A stretch of DNA of 64,000 nucleotides from assembly GCA_038087015.1 (NCBI GenBank), contig JASBNA010000009.1:1072201-1136200 (forward strand), written 5' to 3'. The notes under the pieces are model-generated. The model was given only the letters and a program-made list of their open reading frames with translations, did not search any database and was not told the origin of the DNA. Below are positions 11,568-22,759 of the stretch, piece by piece; the stretch's first letter is position 1; each line of letters starts with the position of its first letter. The position numbers were made by a program, and so were the translations under genes. Origin of the DNA: Cerrena zonata (taxonomy: Eukaryota; Basidiomycota; Agaricomycetes; Polyporales; Cerrenaceae).

Positions 11568-11864
11568 TGTAAAGTCTGCTTCCAGGCTTTAAAGGTAGGC
11601 GATACGCACTCAGCTGTATCCGACAGAGATTCGGAATAGAACTCCTATGAAATGACGGAGATCTGACTATAGTTAGGTTGTCGAGGTCCTAGCGAGGACA
11701 TGACAGCGCAGAGAAGGTGGTGGGTTATATTCAAGAAGTTCTAACTACCCTAATAGGAAGGAGTGACTATCTAGGGTCAGGAATAGAAAGTATAGAGAGG
11801 GCGTTTAAAGTCCATCATAGCGAGTGAATAAAGGATTTCGAGTACTACCAAAGGGTCCGTAACA
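11568..11864 (-). repeat. Probable 5' LTR of the left Ty3 element
   Basis: On the minus strand the interval begins TGTTACGGACC and ends TTTACA, giving the usual TG...CA ends, and is followed by the start of the gag frame. Its outer edge falls exactly where the copia gag reading is lost. Only one LTR is in the window, so the ends cannot be confirmed by comparison and the TSD was not resolved. Confidence 0.5.
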
Positions 11865-12850
11865 TGAGGAGTGTCTCAGCAGTGAGTGGAGTGCTAGAGA
11901 CCTGAGCACTGGTGAGGATTGAACAAACAGTGGGTCAATATGATAAAGGCAATGATCATAGCCTTGTACTGCTGGTCAGTAAGTGTGCCACCAGTGGTGG
12001 CATATTCCGATTTGAGTCATTGGAGTTCGAGTAACGTTGGATGAGGATTTTTATCCATGCAGTAAAGGTTGTTCATTAGTTGTAAAACTTCAACCTGGAC
12101 AAGATCACCTTGGCTGTCAAAAGTCTCCGTTACAATCTTCCAACATTCATCTGCTTTCATCTTTGATGAGATCTTCAGCTTGAGCAGTTCCAGTAGCATC
12201 TGGAAGAGAAGGGTCTTGATGGTTGCATGACCAGACTCATACGCATCTAGTGCGTCTTCGTACTTCTCATCAGCATCTGGATCTACGCCGGGGGCTGTTG
12301 GAGGTTGAGGTTCTTTGGCGGTACCATTAAGGTATCGTTTTAACCTCTTGGCCAGGATAGCTGAGGTGACCTGCACTGGGCTGGAAACCAGATTCTAGGC
12401 CCAATAAAAAGGTAAAAAATCAGTCATAAAATGTAATAATTTTCAAGCAACTTTCTAGTCAAAAAAATGAAATGAAATTCAAAGTTCTTACAACATTTTG
12501 TGCATTCAAAAAATAAATATAAAACTTTAAGTTTTTAGGATAGAAAAACTGTGTTGTGAGTGGGAATTCACAGTTTTATGCTTCCTATTTTCTCAAATTT
12601 TTATTGAATTCTTGTTTTCACAAAATGTTCTAAGAACTTTCAGTTTTATTTCATTTTTTTGACAGAAAAAGTTGCTTGAAAATTATTACATTTTATGACT
12701 GATTTTTTACCTTTTTATTGGACCTAAAATTAGGTTTCCGGCCCAGTGCTGGGACTTATAGAGGACCCAGTTCAAGCCATCTTCAGACAACTTCAGTACC
12801 TTCAGATTCTCACTGAAACCAAGGGAGCTAGACTGTTCGCCGGGGCCCAT
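11865..12850 (-). pseudogene. Ty1/copia gag (UBN2-type), broken
   Basis: The ATG at 12848-12850 lies in GGTTATGGGCC directly after the LTR end. The protein reads ...EDGLNWVLYKSQ, is interrupted by the C1 MITE, and resumes VTSAILAKRLKRYLNGTAKEP, a UBN2/copia gag pattern. It continues through LLELQ, a TGA, LKSEYATTGGTLTDQQYKAMIIA and, after a small deletion or frame change, PTVCSILTSAQVSSTPLTAETLLM. It is cut at 11865 by the Ty3 LTR. Only gag is present; the rest of the element must lie to the left of the Ty3 insertion, outside the window. Confidence 0.8.
12374..12748. mobile_element. C1: 375-bp CACTG-ended MITE (CACTA-like)
   Basis: Ends CACTGGGCTGGAAACCAGA and its inverse, TIRs of more than 60 bp, TSD CTG (12371-12373 and 12749-12751). 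CACTG ends with a 3-bp TSD are typical of CACTA/EnSpm elements. It sits within the copia gag frame. C2 at 24492-32868 is the same family. Confidence 0.85.
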
Positions 12851-12854
12851 AACC

Positions 12855-13155
12855 TGTGAACGCAGAGGATTGATCTATTGAGATAAGAATGCTCTTCAGT
12901 CGGATATAATGGTAGATTGACTGATATATTGTAGATACCTATTGAGATAAGAACTATGGTAGTTGTCAATACAATGAAGGTTACAAATATAAAGATATAC
13001 GTACTGCTCTTCAGTCAGATATAATGGTAGATCGACTGAAGAGACAGTGAGTCATTGCGAGAGCTATGACCGATCGTGCATGTATGAAAAAGGGAACTAT
13101 GGATCGGAAAGAAAATAGATGCTTGGCGTCCAGTATCTACGCTTATATTCCAACA
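12855..13155 (-). repeat. 5' LTR of the copia element
   Basis: On the minus strand the interval begins TGTTGGAATATAAG and ends GTTCACA, and is followed at once by GGTTATGGGCCC and the gag ATG. It contains two copies of a 34-bp phrase (TGCTCTTCAGTC..GATATAA...) at about 12888 and 13009. No partner LTR is in the window. Confidence 0.6.
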
Positions 13156-13594
13156 CATGTTGTCGCAGAAACCTGACTTGGTTTACAACCAGCCTCAACT
13201 TTGCATAGAGTTGTTACCATTTCTGAAGAATGAAGAAGAATTGTTCTATATACCTGGACTTGCTGGGGTACTTGTACCATAATGCAATTTCATGTCTGAT
13301 CCTAAACTAGGGTTATCTGTATTTTACATTTTACATCTGCTTCTTCCTGTAAAATATCATTATTTTTTGTACTGTTGAACTCACAGGGACTTTCTGAGCA
13401 GAGTGATACCCTCAATATTTCTCTCATATTGCTTCATAAGTTCCAATGCAAGGTTTTATGTTTGCTTTGTATTATGTGACTTACTCACCATGGGAAAAAG
13501 ACAACTTTGTATTGAGGATAACAAAGATATTTGTATTGTGGTAACAAAACTCTATGGATGAGACTATATATATCAAATCCCAACTATATGGGAC
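13156..13594. other. Non-coding flank of the copia element
   Basis: About 440 bp with no gene that I can support; AT-rich and CpG-poor. A sequence readable as a decayed minus-strand frame near 13481-13720 overlaps the adjacent inverted repeat and is not convincing. Confidence 0.5.
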
Positions 13595-14908
13595 GGTTGA
13601 GGCACCTATGAGCTTGCATTGAGTAGATGAGTCTAACACTTCTTTCTGAAAGGGAAACGGAGCAAAACTGACCAATCTATAAGCTAATTTCCGAAATTTG
13701 TCAGTTATACAGTACAACAAATATGGAATATAAGAGTCATTTCACCACCGATTTGGATGTGGAAGACAGCATTGGATTTGCACTGCAGAGATGAACCCAG
13801 GCATGTGTGAAAGACCTCACGCTTCAAGGTATGAGGTGAAAGAGCAGAATGGTAGCTCTGTTAGTGATGAAACCTTTATACAAAACCTGTATGAAACCAG
13901 ACGTTCAAGCTCAAACATCGCAATTGGTGCAGATTTGACCTCATAATAGCATGAATACCATCTGAGCATTTGGTTTATGAGCATTTAGAGGTTCGTAATG
14001 GGCATTAAAAGGTTCATAGTGGGCGTTTAGAGGTTCATCGTGGGAGTTAACATAGCAGGGATTCAGCTCTGGCATCAGTGATGCCAGGGAAAGAACATTG
14101 AGGAAATATCTTATCTGTTGACATAATGTTCACTAAAAAGAACACAGAAAAAACATGTAAAATATTTCTATCAATATTTATTACCCTATTTTTACAATAT
14201 TTTTGACCAAAGTATATGCCTATATAGGAAAGTGGTGGCATTTTCAAATCATGAAATACCAACCTGAGTGTCCAAATAAGACTCTAAATAGTCACCTGTG
14301 TATCTCAGTATGCCATGTAGCATTAATAGTAATGCAAGAAGCAGCTATTTTCCCTAAATGAGTGAACTAAGTGTCTGTTCTCCTAATTAAATATTGGAAG
14401 AACATTGAAAGAAAACATTTAAAATATTTTGCACAAAAATCTTTTTAAAAAACATCGTGAGAAACATAATAAATATTTCCTCAATGTTCTTTCCCTGGCA
14501 TCACTGATGCCAGAGCTGAATCCCTGCTGTGTTAACTCCCACTGGTATTCATGCTATTATGAGGTCAAATCTGCACCAATTGCGATGTTTGAGCTTGAAC
14601 GTCTGGTTTCATACAGGTTTTGTATAAAGGTTTCATCACTAACAGAGCTACCATTCTGCTCTTTCACCTCATACCTTGAAGCGTGAGGTCTTTCACACAT
14701 GCCTGGGTTCATCTCTGCAGTGCAAATCCAATGCTGTCTTCCACATCCAAATCGGTGGTGAAATGACTCTTATATTCCATATTTGTTGTACTGTATAACT
14801 GACAAATTTCGGAAATTAGCTTATAGATTGGTCAGTTTTGCTCCGTTTCCCTTTCAGAAAGAAGTGTTAGACTCATCTACTCAATGCAAGCTCATAGGTG
14901 CCTCAACC
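13595..14908. repeat. Large inverted repeat (arms about 435 bp)
   Basis: The left arm (13595-13960 plus 14041-14109) is, by eye, almost identical to the inverted right arm (14473-14908). The left arm carries an extra 80 bp (13961-14040) made of about three 21-bp tandem units (GGGCGTTTAGAGGTTCATCGT type); the right arm has a single G there. The centre (14110-14472) is AT-rich and unique. No TSD is evident and no gene is seen. Confidence 0.88.
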
Positions 14909-14949
14909 ATCGAGAAAGGTGTGTATTTACAGACCCAGTCTTCATAAAC

Positions 14950-16550
14950 AAGGTGAGGGGGAGTGAAAGTGGAAGAGGGGAAGAGCAGGCAAAAAGCCTC
15001 TGATATCAGCAAACCTACAGTGAATGTGACCAAATTGCGCTGTTTGCAGTAGAATGGACCTCATTAGAGCAAGCATGCACTCAGAGGGGCAAGGGGGCAG
15101 TGGGAAAGAGTTCACTGAGGGGGGTTCAGGGCTCAGTGAAGGTTGGTCCTTCAGTGGAGGGCAGAACTCACTGGTATGGTAGATTTCAGTGAGATGCATT
15201 GGTTCACTGAGATATGGACCTTGCTAAGGGAGGGGGAGATTGAAAGTGGGTTGGTTCATCAGTCGCTGCACTAGTAATAGCATGAGATGGTAGTAATATA
15301 TAGAAGCTTGTAATGTAATATGTTTTGTGTTGTTGAATAAGATGATATATGGGCAATGTGGTGTGATGGGAGACAGTTTTGAGATAAGATGCCCATTGGG
15401 ATATCAGGGAGAGGGTCCATGAAGTCTTGAAACTGAGAATGTATTGCATTCACTTAATGATGGTAGATGTTGGTGGATAGTAGGTATTAGGGGAAGGGGA
15501 TTTGGAGGCTCAAAGTCTAGTCACTCTAGTGGTGGCTTCGGCTTCACACTTGCAAGCAGTCAATTCACATTTGGAGGAGCTGCACTCTTGAGGAACAGCC
15601 ACTATATTTTAACAAAGAATAATTATATATTTGCTGTGATTTCCTATTCTACTTGCAGCAAGAATTTGCTTGCAACTCACAGCGAGAATACACTTGCAAC
15701 TTGCAACTGGCAACAAGTGCCTGCTCAAGCTTATGACTTGTGACTGGCAGTGAGATCACATTTGCAATGAGTACAGACCCAACCTGGAAGTGATCAATCC
15801 TAATTGGGCAAGGACACTAAGCATGTTGTGAGTTGCTCAGAGATAGCTTACTACTTGCAGGCTGGATAAAAATATATCACAGCACTAGTGCAAGTCAATC
15901 ATCAAGTGCAAGTGCAAATGCGAGTGTGAGTCAATCAAGTGCAAATGCAAGTCAGTCTTGTACAAATGCGAACCTGCTGATCACCACAGTTCTCCTCCAA
16001 ATCCTCCTCCCTAATCCCTATTCCCCTTCAACATATACTTATTATCAAGTGAAATTGATATTGTTCCATTCTCACAACTTTGCCAACCCTCTTCCCAATG
16101 TCCCACTGGGCATCTCACCTCAAAACCCCCTTACATCACTCAGCATTACTATATATTGCTCTTTTTGAAAATTTATTTTTTGCATTTTTGTTTTACTACC
16201 TACTTGCTACTATCCCATGCTGCCACCAGTGCAGCGAGCCATAATCTACTGATGCAATTGGTAAACTCACCCACTCACACTGCATCCCCTTTGCCCTAGC
16301 AAGGCCCATACCTTAGCGAACCAATGCATCTCACTAAAATCCACCATTCCAGTGAGTTCCGCCCTCCACTGAAGGACCAACCTTCACTGAGCCCCAAACC
16401 TCCCTCAGCAAACTCTCTCCCACTGCTCCCTTGTCCCTCTGAGTGTGTACTTGCTCCAATGAGGTCCATTCTATTGTGAACAGTGCAATTTGGTTGCATT
16501 CACTGTATGCCCATTCTATCACTAAATAGGCTTTTTGGGCAACTTTGTTC
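14950..16550. repeat. Fold-back element with long diverged inverted arms
   Basis: About 14950-15460 is the inverted, roughly 75-80% similar partner of 16040-16550. Shared phrases include GTGAATG...CCAAATTG, AGAATGGACCTCATT and GATGCCCA.TGGGA. The centre (15460-16040) includes short CAAGTGCAAATG-type repeats near 15880-15975. No gene and no clear TSD. Confidence 0.65.
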
Positions 16551-17056
16551 ACCCGTAAATGGTGTCACTTTGCAACTGCATGGTGTGCTTTTTCTTTGCT
16601 TGCATAGATCTTAAACCCATAATCTCAGTGCTCTCATTATTCTTTGACAAAGATAATTTCCCTTTAACAGGATAAAGTGGAAACCAGAATCTGTCAGCAT
16701 ACTTAAATAAGGGGATTGAGTGAGCATGGATCAAGCCTATCTGAGTGGTGTTGTTGAGGGTACAGTAGGCCCATGCAAGATATCTGGAGATAAATAGGTA
16801 AGTGGTTAGAAGGATCTGCAGTAGAAATGATCAGCATTATGTAAAAATAATTAAAGCTTAGTATGCTAAAACTATGAGTCTGCCACTCCTACTTTTCTGA
16901 TCACTAGTGCATTTTGACTTTGACTGCTAACTGTAGCCTTAAATTTTTCTCACAAGTCATTATCCCACATAGTCCTAATGTATTTAAGTTATCTGACACA
17001 TCTATCTATCTATAGCATATTATGTCTGCACAAGAATACAACTATTTCTGTGACTG
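16551..17056. other. AT-rich interval without a supported gene
   Basis: Holds a minus-strand frame of about 60 codons (16549-16734) that I do not recognise; CpG-poor. It may be eroded transposon flank. Confidence 0.4.
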
Positions 17057-17457
17057 TATTGTTGTGCATGCAATTGTCAGTGGTAAGGCAGAGAAGTAGA
17101 TTAGATAGTGAACATAAAGTAAATATATATAGGTTTTTATATATATTTAGAGTGTGAGTGGAGCAGGTGCAGTATAAAGAAGACAGAAGATGGAAAACAT
17201 AGAATAAGACATAAGAATGTAAAATACTTGGAAGTTGTAAGTACAAGCTTGGAATGAGCTTGGTAGCAGACTTGATGCAAGCTGATGTGAGTCTAGAACT
17301 ATGGATGTATGATTCAGGATGAAAAGAGTATGGGAGCTCAGGGAGATAGAAAATAGAATAAATAATGATGAAAAGAATGCAGAATTACCCAAAGGTATAA
17401 TATCATGCTCTAATTGGGAATTGGTGGACTTAGTGTTGTAAATGAGAAACTACAACA
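17057..17457. mobile_element. Solo LTR (401 bp), relative of the one at 8406
   Basis: Starts TATTGTTGTGCATGCAAT and ends TACAACA with the 5-bp direct repeat GACTG (17052-17056 and 17458-17462). Its start aligns with the LTR at 8406 with G-to-A and C-to-T differences, so the original TG end has decayed to TA. Internal sequence is diverged. Confidence 0.75.
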
Positions 17458-18394
17458 GACTGGGAATGTTATTGTCAGGGAATACTCAATAAAGTTAGCA
17501 AAAACACTTACACAAAGCATTGATCATACCAAAAACCACAATTTTCTGAATCTTTTAACACTTTTTTGAGTACACTGCTAGCCCTGCCATCAGACTCTTT
17601 CCAAAGTAATGGAAAGGATAGACTTGAACTTAATTTACTCAAACAAAATGTGAAAATATCCTCTCAGACTGAGTCTTCAAAATATCATAATGACTTAGAG
17701 ACACTTGCTCCTGACACTAATCTAGGTAATCCCCTTTCAGAAGTGAGTTTCAACATTTTAATTATATTTGGCTGATTGTATTACCTTTAGCTATTGTGTT
17801 GAGTCCAATAGCAGAACCTGATGAGAATTCTGTCTCCAACTCTATACCTCTTCCACCTCCAAGTGATGACCTCAATGATGATCAAATCAACAACAACATA
17901 GGAACACAATATCTACACAATATTGGTGTTAGTGCAGTAGATGAGCTCTTTGAGTTGAGACAACCCCAACCAACTTTTGCTGACCTCAAAATAGCAAAGG
18001 CATTTATTGATAAGCTTAAGACTGCTATGTTGGATAACTCAAAATTCTCTGCTGATACCATTAGATATTTACAAAATAAACTTTCTAAAAAACTACCTAA
18101 TCTATCTAACCCTTTCCTCCATCTTTCTATTGATCTCTATCTGGCAACAGAGAATGCTTTGGAATCAACATACAGTGGTGTTTGTGATGCTATCTGTTAC
18201 TGTTTTCCTAAACACAAACATAAGATTTTATCATTAGATCAGGTCAAACAGTATATTGCTGACTTTACTAATATTTATCCTATTTATAAGAACATATGTA
18301 TCAACTTGTGTCTCACATTTACAGGCCCTTTCAAAATGCTTGATAGCTGTCTAACTTGTCATAAACCTCACTACAACTTGAAATATCTTGCCAT

Positions 18395-19427
18395 TGTGGT
18401 AGAAGGTTCAATCTGTGGCCATTGTACAATAAATAAAAAGTGAAAGGTCAAGTGACCAGAAGATCATAGATTGAAGATTGAAGGGAACAAGACAATAGGG
18501 TGGGAAGTGAAACAGATATGAGAGAAGGGTGTTGATAATGAACATGGTGCCTATAGGACAGGAAATTCAATATATGAGATGACAAGATACTTAACTATAG
18601 ACTTACACCAATAACATAGTGGGCAGGAACCTTGACAATGTTACCTAGGGTTTTGGATACAAGAGCTAGATGATTTAGATAAAGACTGAGTGAGGAAGAG
18701 AAGATGATTTGTTGTTTCCCCAATGTAGATATTTATACATAAGAAGGTCCTCTCAAGCTATACTCATGGCCAAGAACCCTGCAATGAATCATAAACTGAG
18801 GAGATTGAAAGGTCTGCACAGAAGACAATGCAGAGAGCAAGAATATAACTATAAATAGAAGACCTGCCTAACAAGGAAGGAGTTTGACCAAAAAGGAAAG
18901 TGAGGGGAATTGTTCTATAGGTCTGACTTTCAAGATGTTTGATTCTACTAAGACATCTCAAGCAATGACTTGGTGTGATGACTGGGTGACCACCAGACTG
19001 ATATTGATCCCTTACCTCAAGAGGAAGTGTTGAGCCTACCCCAAACATCTGCAACCTATATCCTGAGTGTCATTTGTATTATCTAGGCCTGTTGAGAAGG
19101 TAGGTATAAAATGGGGACAATTATTTAAGTAAAATGATCAAGAATAAGAGAATGAAAATGAAATTGAACTGCTGCAAATGGGGAGATGTAACCTATTGCA
19201 AAAATTGATATACCATACTATTATTGATTCTTATTTGGTCAATTCAATCAGAATGATTGGTATTGATATTTGTTTAGGTAATTGGATTGGATTATGTGAA
19301 TGGACAAATGTGTTCAACTGATATGCTTTTGAGGATCCTGGTGACTGCTGCTAGGAAAGGATAATAGAATTTATATTCTCAGCTGTTTTTGTGTCTGGTC
19401 TGGGGCTTTGACATAACTACTACCACA
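18395..19427. mobile_element. Probable solo LTR (about 1.03 kb) in Plavaka
   Basis: Starts TGTGGTAG and ends CTACCACA, that is TG...CA with an 8-bp inverted end. It lies where the Plavaka reading breaks; the reading resumes just after it. The flanks CCATT/CTATT allow a TSD with one mismatch only if the boundary shifts by one base. Confidence 0.45.
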
Positions 19428-20164
19428 CTATTTTTCACAGAAAAGAGAAGATTTTATATCAAACCTTTTTAACATTTTCAATTGTAACCTAAGTTCAGAC
19501 ATTGATGCAATCATCAAAAAGTATATTAGAAATGTAGTATCATTCAGAATTTACCAAGAAACTTCACAATGCTGCAGCTCAGAGGCACTCTATTGATGCC
19601 TATAAAGACATTTTCAATAGCTCAGATTATTTAGATGCTATTAACTGAGGTGATATTAATGATGACTTAATACTCTTGATAGCTTCTGTTGATGACCTGC
19701 AGCTTTATGCTAACAAAGAATCAAACTGCTAGGTTTATACATAGGTTATACTGAATCTCAATTATTCTCCTGACTGCAGGTCAAAGAAACATTGTGTTCT
19801 TCTAGGTGGTATCATACCTGGACCCAACCATCCAAAGAACCTTGATTTATTTCTCTTTGTGGGTCTCTATCACCTTGCTGCTATACAGCATAAAGGAGGT
19901 ATCACACTCTGAGATATGGTAGCCCCAGATACCAATTCACAGCCTTGCTATCAATATAAAGCCCAGTCATATCTCATCTTTATAATAGAAGATGGTCCTA
20001 AAATAACAGCAATCAATAGATTAGTAGGTCACAGCAGGAAGTATGGTTGTTGAACTTACTGTCCAATGCCTGGTCAACACAAAAGTGAATCACCATACTA
20101 TTTTTCTGCTGTATGAAAATCATTGAACTACAATATATCTGGATGTGACCATAAAAACATCAAC

Positions 20165-20621
20165 TGTCACAGACTGAGCTTTGATGCTCACCAATTTGCC
20201 TTAGCTCCTAGTATAGGGTTAGGACTCAAGGGATTTCCCAGGGATTCCCCCTTGCTTCTATTGCCTCATGGCAAGTACACTTCCATTTGCTTTTATCCTT
20301 TTGTAGTTATAGTGTTCCCACACATATGCCTGCCATTGCTGAAGCTTCTCAGCTTCCTCCATTCTATTATTAGGTTAGCTTCTACTTCTTGCCTTCTGCC
20401 ATCTTCTGCTGTTCCATCTGCCTTCCGTATCTATAGTTAGCATGCACTGCCTTAGTGCACAGACTATCTTAGCTAGTATAAGTAGTTGCCCTTTGTACAG
20501 GTCAAGCCAAGCTTGATCTATCCATCGCTACCAGTCTATACATCTCATAACGCTACCTTATCTTGTGTAGTCTCGGCTCTACTTGGGTACCTATAAGTTA
20601 TAACCAGGGTTGGTTGCAACA
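20165..20621. mobile_element. Probable solo LTR (about 457 bp) in Plavaka
   Basis: Starts TGTCACAGACTGAGC and ends GGTTGCAACA. It separates the Plavaka segments ...HKNIN and ...PS.YWRNL. Its sequence resembles Ty3 LTRs common in agarics after CpG loss. A TSD was not resolved. Confidence 0.5.
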
Positions 20622-20833
20622 ACCATTTCTATTAAATCCTAGTTGATATTGGAGGAACTTGCTGATCTTGAGGCAATCTCATACACACAATTACAACAAT
20701 AATCAGCTGGATACAGAAATTGTAAAGCTAATAATTTTTAGTAAACTTTTACTAAAATACCATCTTGGTATACTTACATGCTTTCCCCTTGATATCATGC
20801 ACCTGGGTATAATTAACATTCCCCAGCACCTTT

Positions 20834-21376
20834 TGTGTTACATGCTCCTGGTACGAAGTACCTTTTTTCTCCTTCAGACATTTATCCCATTCTCAAGCTC
20901 CATATAACTACTCTTTGCCTGACCCTTTTCTTTTGCTCTTGCCAATCATTGTGGTCATAACCCTACAGCTTAACTCTCTTATTGGCCCCATTAGGTAGTT
21001 TCAACACTTCCCATGTAGGGGATCTATACCCATTTCTCCACACTTCTTTACTGATCAACTTCTCTTCTGTTGCTTCCTCTGCTCTCTCATCTTCTCACCA
21101 GGATCCCCTTTTTCATTGTTCTCAGTAGTACTTAAGGACCACCTGTAACATAGTGATATCCCAGACTGAATCTATGTGGATTTACCCTTGTAACTTCTGA
21201 CCCTCTGCTTGCTCAACTCAGTCAGCTTCATCTGTGCTTGAGGCTTGCTAGAATCTGCAGACTCAAACCTCAGAGAACCATACTGAGTGACTTGAGTGAA
21301 CTCTCATCTTAGGTTTAGGATAACTTATTCCCTATTCCTACTCGACATCTTTGACTTAGACTTTGACTATGTTACA
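20834..21376. mobile_element. Insert of about 540 bp in Plavaka, LTR-like
   Basis: Interrupts the Plavaka reading between NIPQH and LELWYGTI. Starts TGTGTTACATG and ends near ATGTTACA. The ends are only suggestive; no TSD seen. Confidence 0.35.
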
Positions 21377-22330
21377 TCAGCTCTACTGCATAATATTTTG
21401 GAACTCTGGTATGGTACTATCAGAACCTTAAACAATCTAGAAAGACAACTTGGAACTGGGCAGTTCTAATTGACAATCTTTGGAAATTACATATTGAAAT
21501 CATTGTACAGACAAGTTTCTATCTTCCAGGATCATTTGATCACCCACTATGGAATCCAGCAAAGAAGACTTCCTCAGGTCACAAGGCTTGGGAGTTCTTA
21601 CTTTATTTCTATAGACTCAGCCCTGCTATTTTCCTCAATGTTCTCCCAGATTGCTACTAGTCAAACTTCTACAAGCTTGTCTGGGATATTCAAATCTTAT
21701 ACCAATGCAAAATCACTTCTGAAGATCTACAGATTGCTCACACTATTCTTGTTCAATTTGTTGAAGATTTTGAGCTGTTATACTACCAACAGAAAGACAC
21801 TCATCTATATTTTATCCAACAGTGTATTTACCTGCTTGTTCACCTAGCCCCAGAGGCAACTTGTGTTAGACTACTAGGACTAACATTGCAATAAACACTA
21901 AAGTGATATTTTAGAGATATGAGCTCATAAGTTCATCAACACTCTAGTGCATTTACTAATCTCAGAGAGTGTGTCACTCAATATGCTTGTGTCAATGGAG
22001 TAAAGCAGTTCCTTTAGAGGTTAAGCATGTTTCAAAGGCTGTTGTCTGTATTTTATCTATGATATAAGGATATGGATCTTTTGCTTGTAGAAGCATACAT
22101 CCATTATTGAGTAAGAGGAAGGTATGTGGTGGAGGTTTGTCATCTTCAAACTCTGGAAATATAGATTTAAGAAGGTAGTTGGAATATCATAAATCATTGG
22201 GCACAGTTCTCTTTGCTGAATGGTCAAATTGCACATCTAAGTCAGACCCAATTATCCTATTAAGTCTATCTTTCAAAAATCAGACTGTACTAACTAGTCT
22301 ACTAACTGTGGCTAAATTCACTGCAGATTA

Positions 22331-22740
22331 ATCTCAGAATCAATCTAAGTTAGAGTAAGCTTGGCAATTGAAGTCAGGGATGATTAAATTATCAGCTATT
22401 TTTACTGCTAAGTTTAGTTACATTCAATTGAACTAGAAGATATCAGAATTTTATAATAAGTCACTGCTTTAACTAGTTTGTATTAGAAAAATAGCAATCT
22501 AGCCTGAGAGAACAAGAATTATATAGATTATAGTAGTATATCAATAAAGAAGTTGAAATAGTAACTGCAAGAGGAGAGCTATCACAGATAAGTGGCTATA
22601 GGAAAAAAGAGCATAGGATGATGTTCATAGTCTTATAGACTGAGGAGAGGATAATTTCAAAAGATTAGTCTTTGAATATATTTATATTGACTTCCTAAGT
22701 TAAATAAATTTGAATATTGAGGTAGTCAAAAAGGAATCGT
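22331..22740. other. AT-rich interval, nothing identified
   Basis: No open frame, inverted ends or known repeat recognised. Confidence 0.5.
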
Positions 22741-22759
22741 GTTTTGCCAGGATTGGCCT

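Larger units (their letters stand above)
1..11864 (-). mobile_element. Ty3/gypsy LTR retrotransposon, interrupted, runs off the left edge
   Basis: A minus-strand Ty3-type element. From right to left it has a probable 5' LTR, a gag region with a CCHC zinc knuckle, an aspartic protease, reverse transcriptase and RNase H; integrase and the 3' LTR would lie beyond position 1. The coding region keeps a single frame throughout once the Harbinger insertion (5142-10513 plus one 3-bp TSD) is taken out. The insertion adds 5375 bp, which accounts exactly for the frame change between the two halves. The element's right end sits inside a copia gag reading frame at about 11865, so it is younger than the copia element. 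Eight in-frame stops, all TGA, make it inactive. Confidence 0.85.
17566..22330 (+). pseudogene. Plavaka-type (CMC) transposase, heavily decayed
   Basis: Reads in order as a Plavaka transposase. About 17796-18390 has LSIDLYLATENALESTYSGV and a CLTCHKPHYN zinc-binding segment. 19440-20164 has LIASVDDLQLYANKESNC, LGGIIPGPNHPK and NYNISGCDHKNIN. 20640-20833 has NNNQLDTEIVKLIIF and CFPLDIMHL. 21390-21890 has LGTGQF, YLPGSFDHPLWNPAKKTSSG and FVEDFELLYYQQK. Many stops (TGA, TAG, TAA) and frame changes occur. Three inserts interrupt it: 18395-19427, 20165-20621 and about 20834-21376. The family moves by a DDE-type mechanism related to CACTA elements. This copy is dead. Confidence 0.8.
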
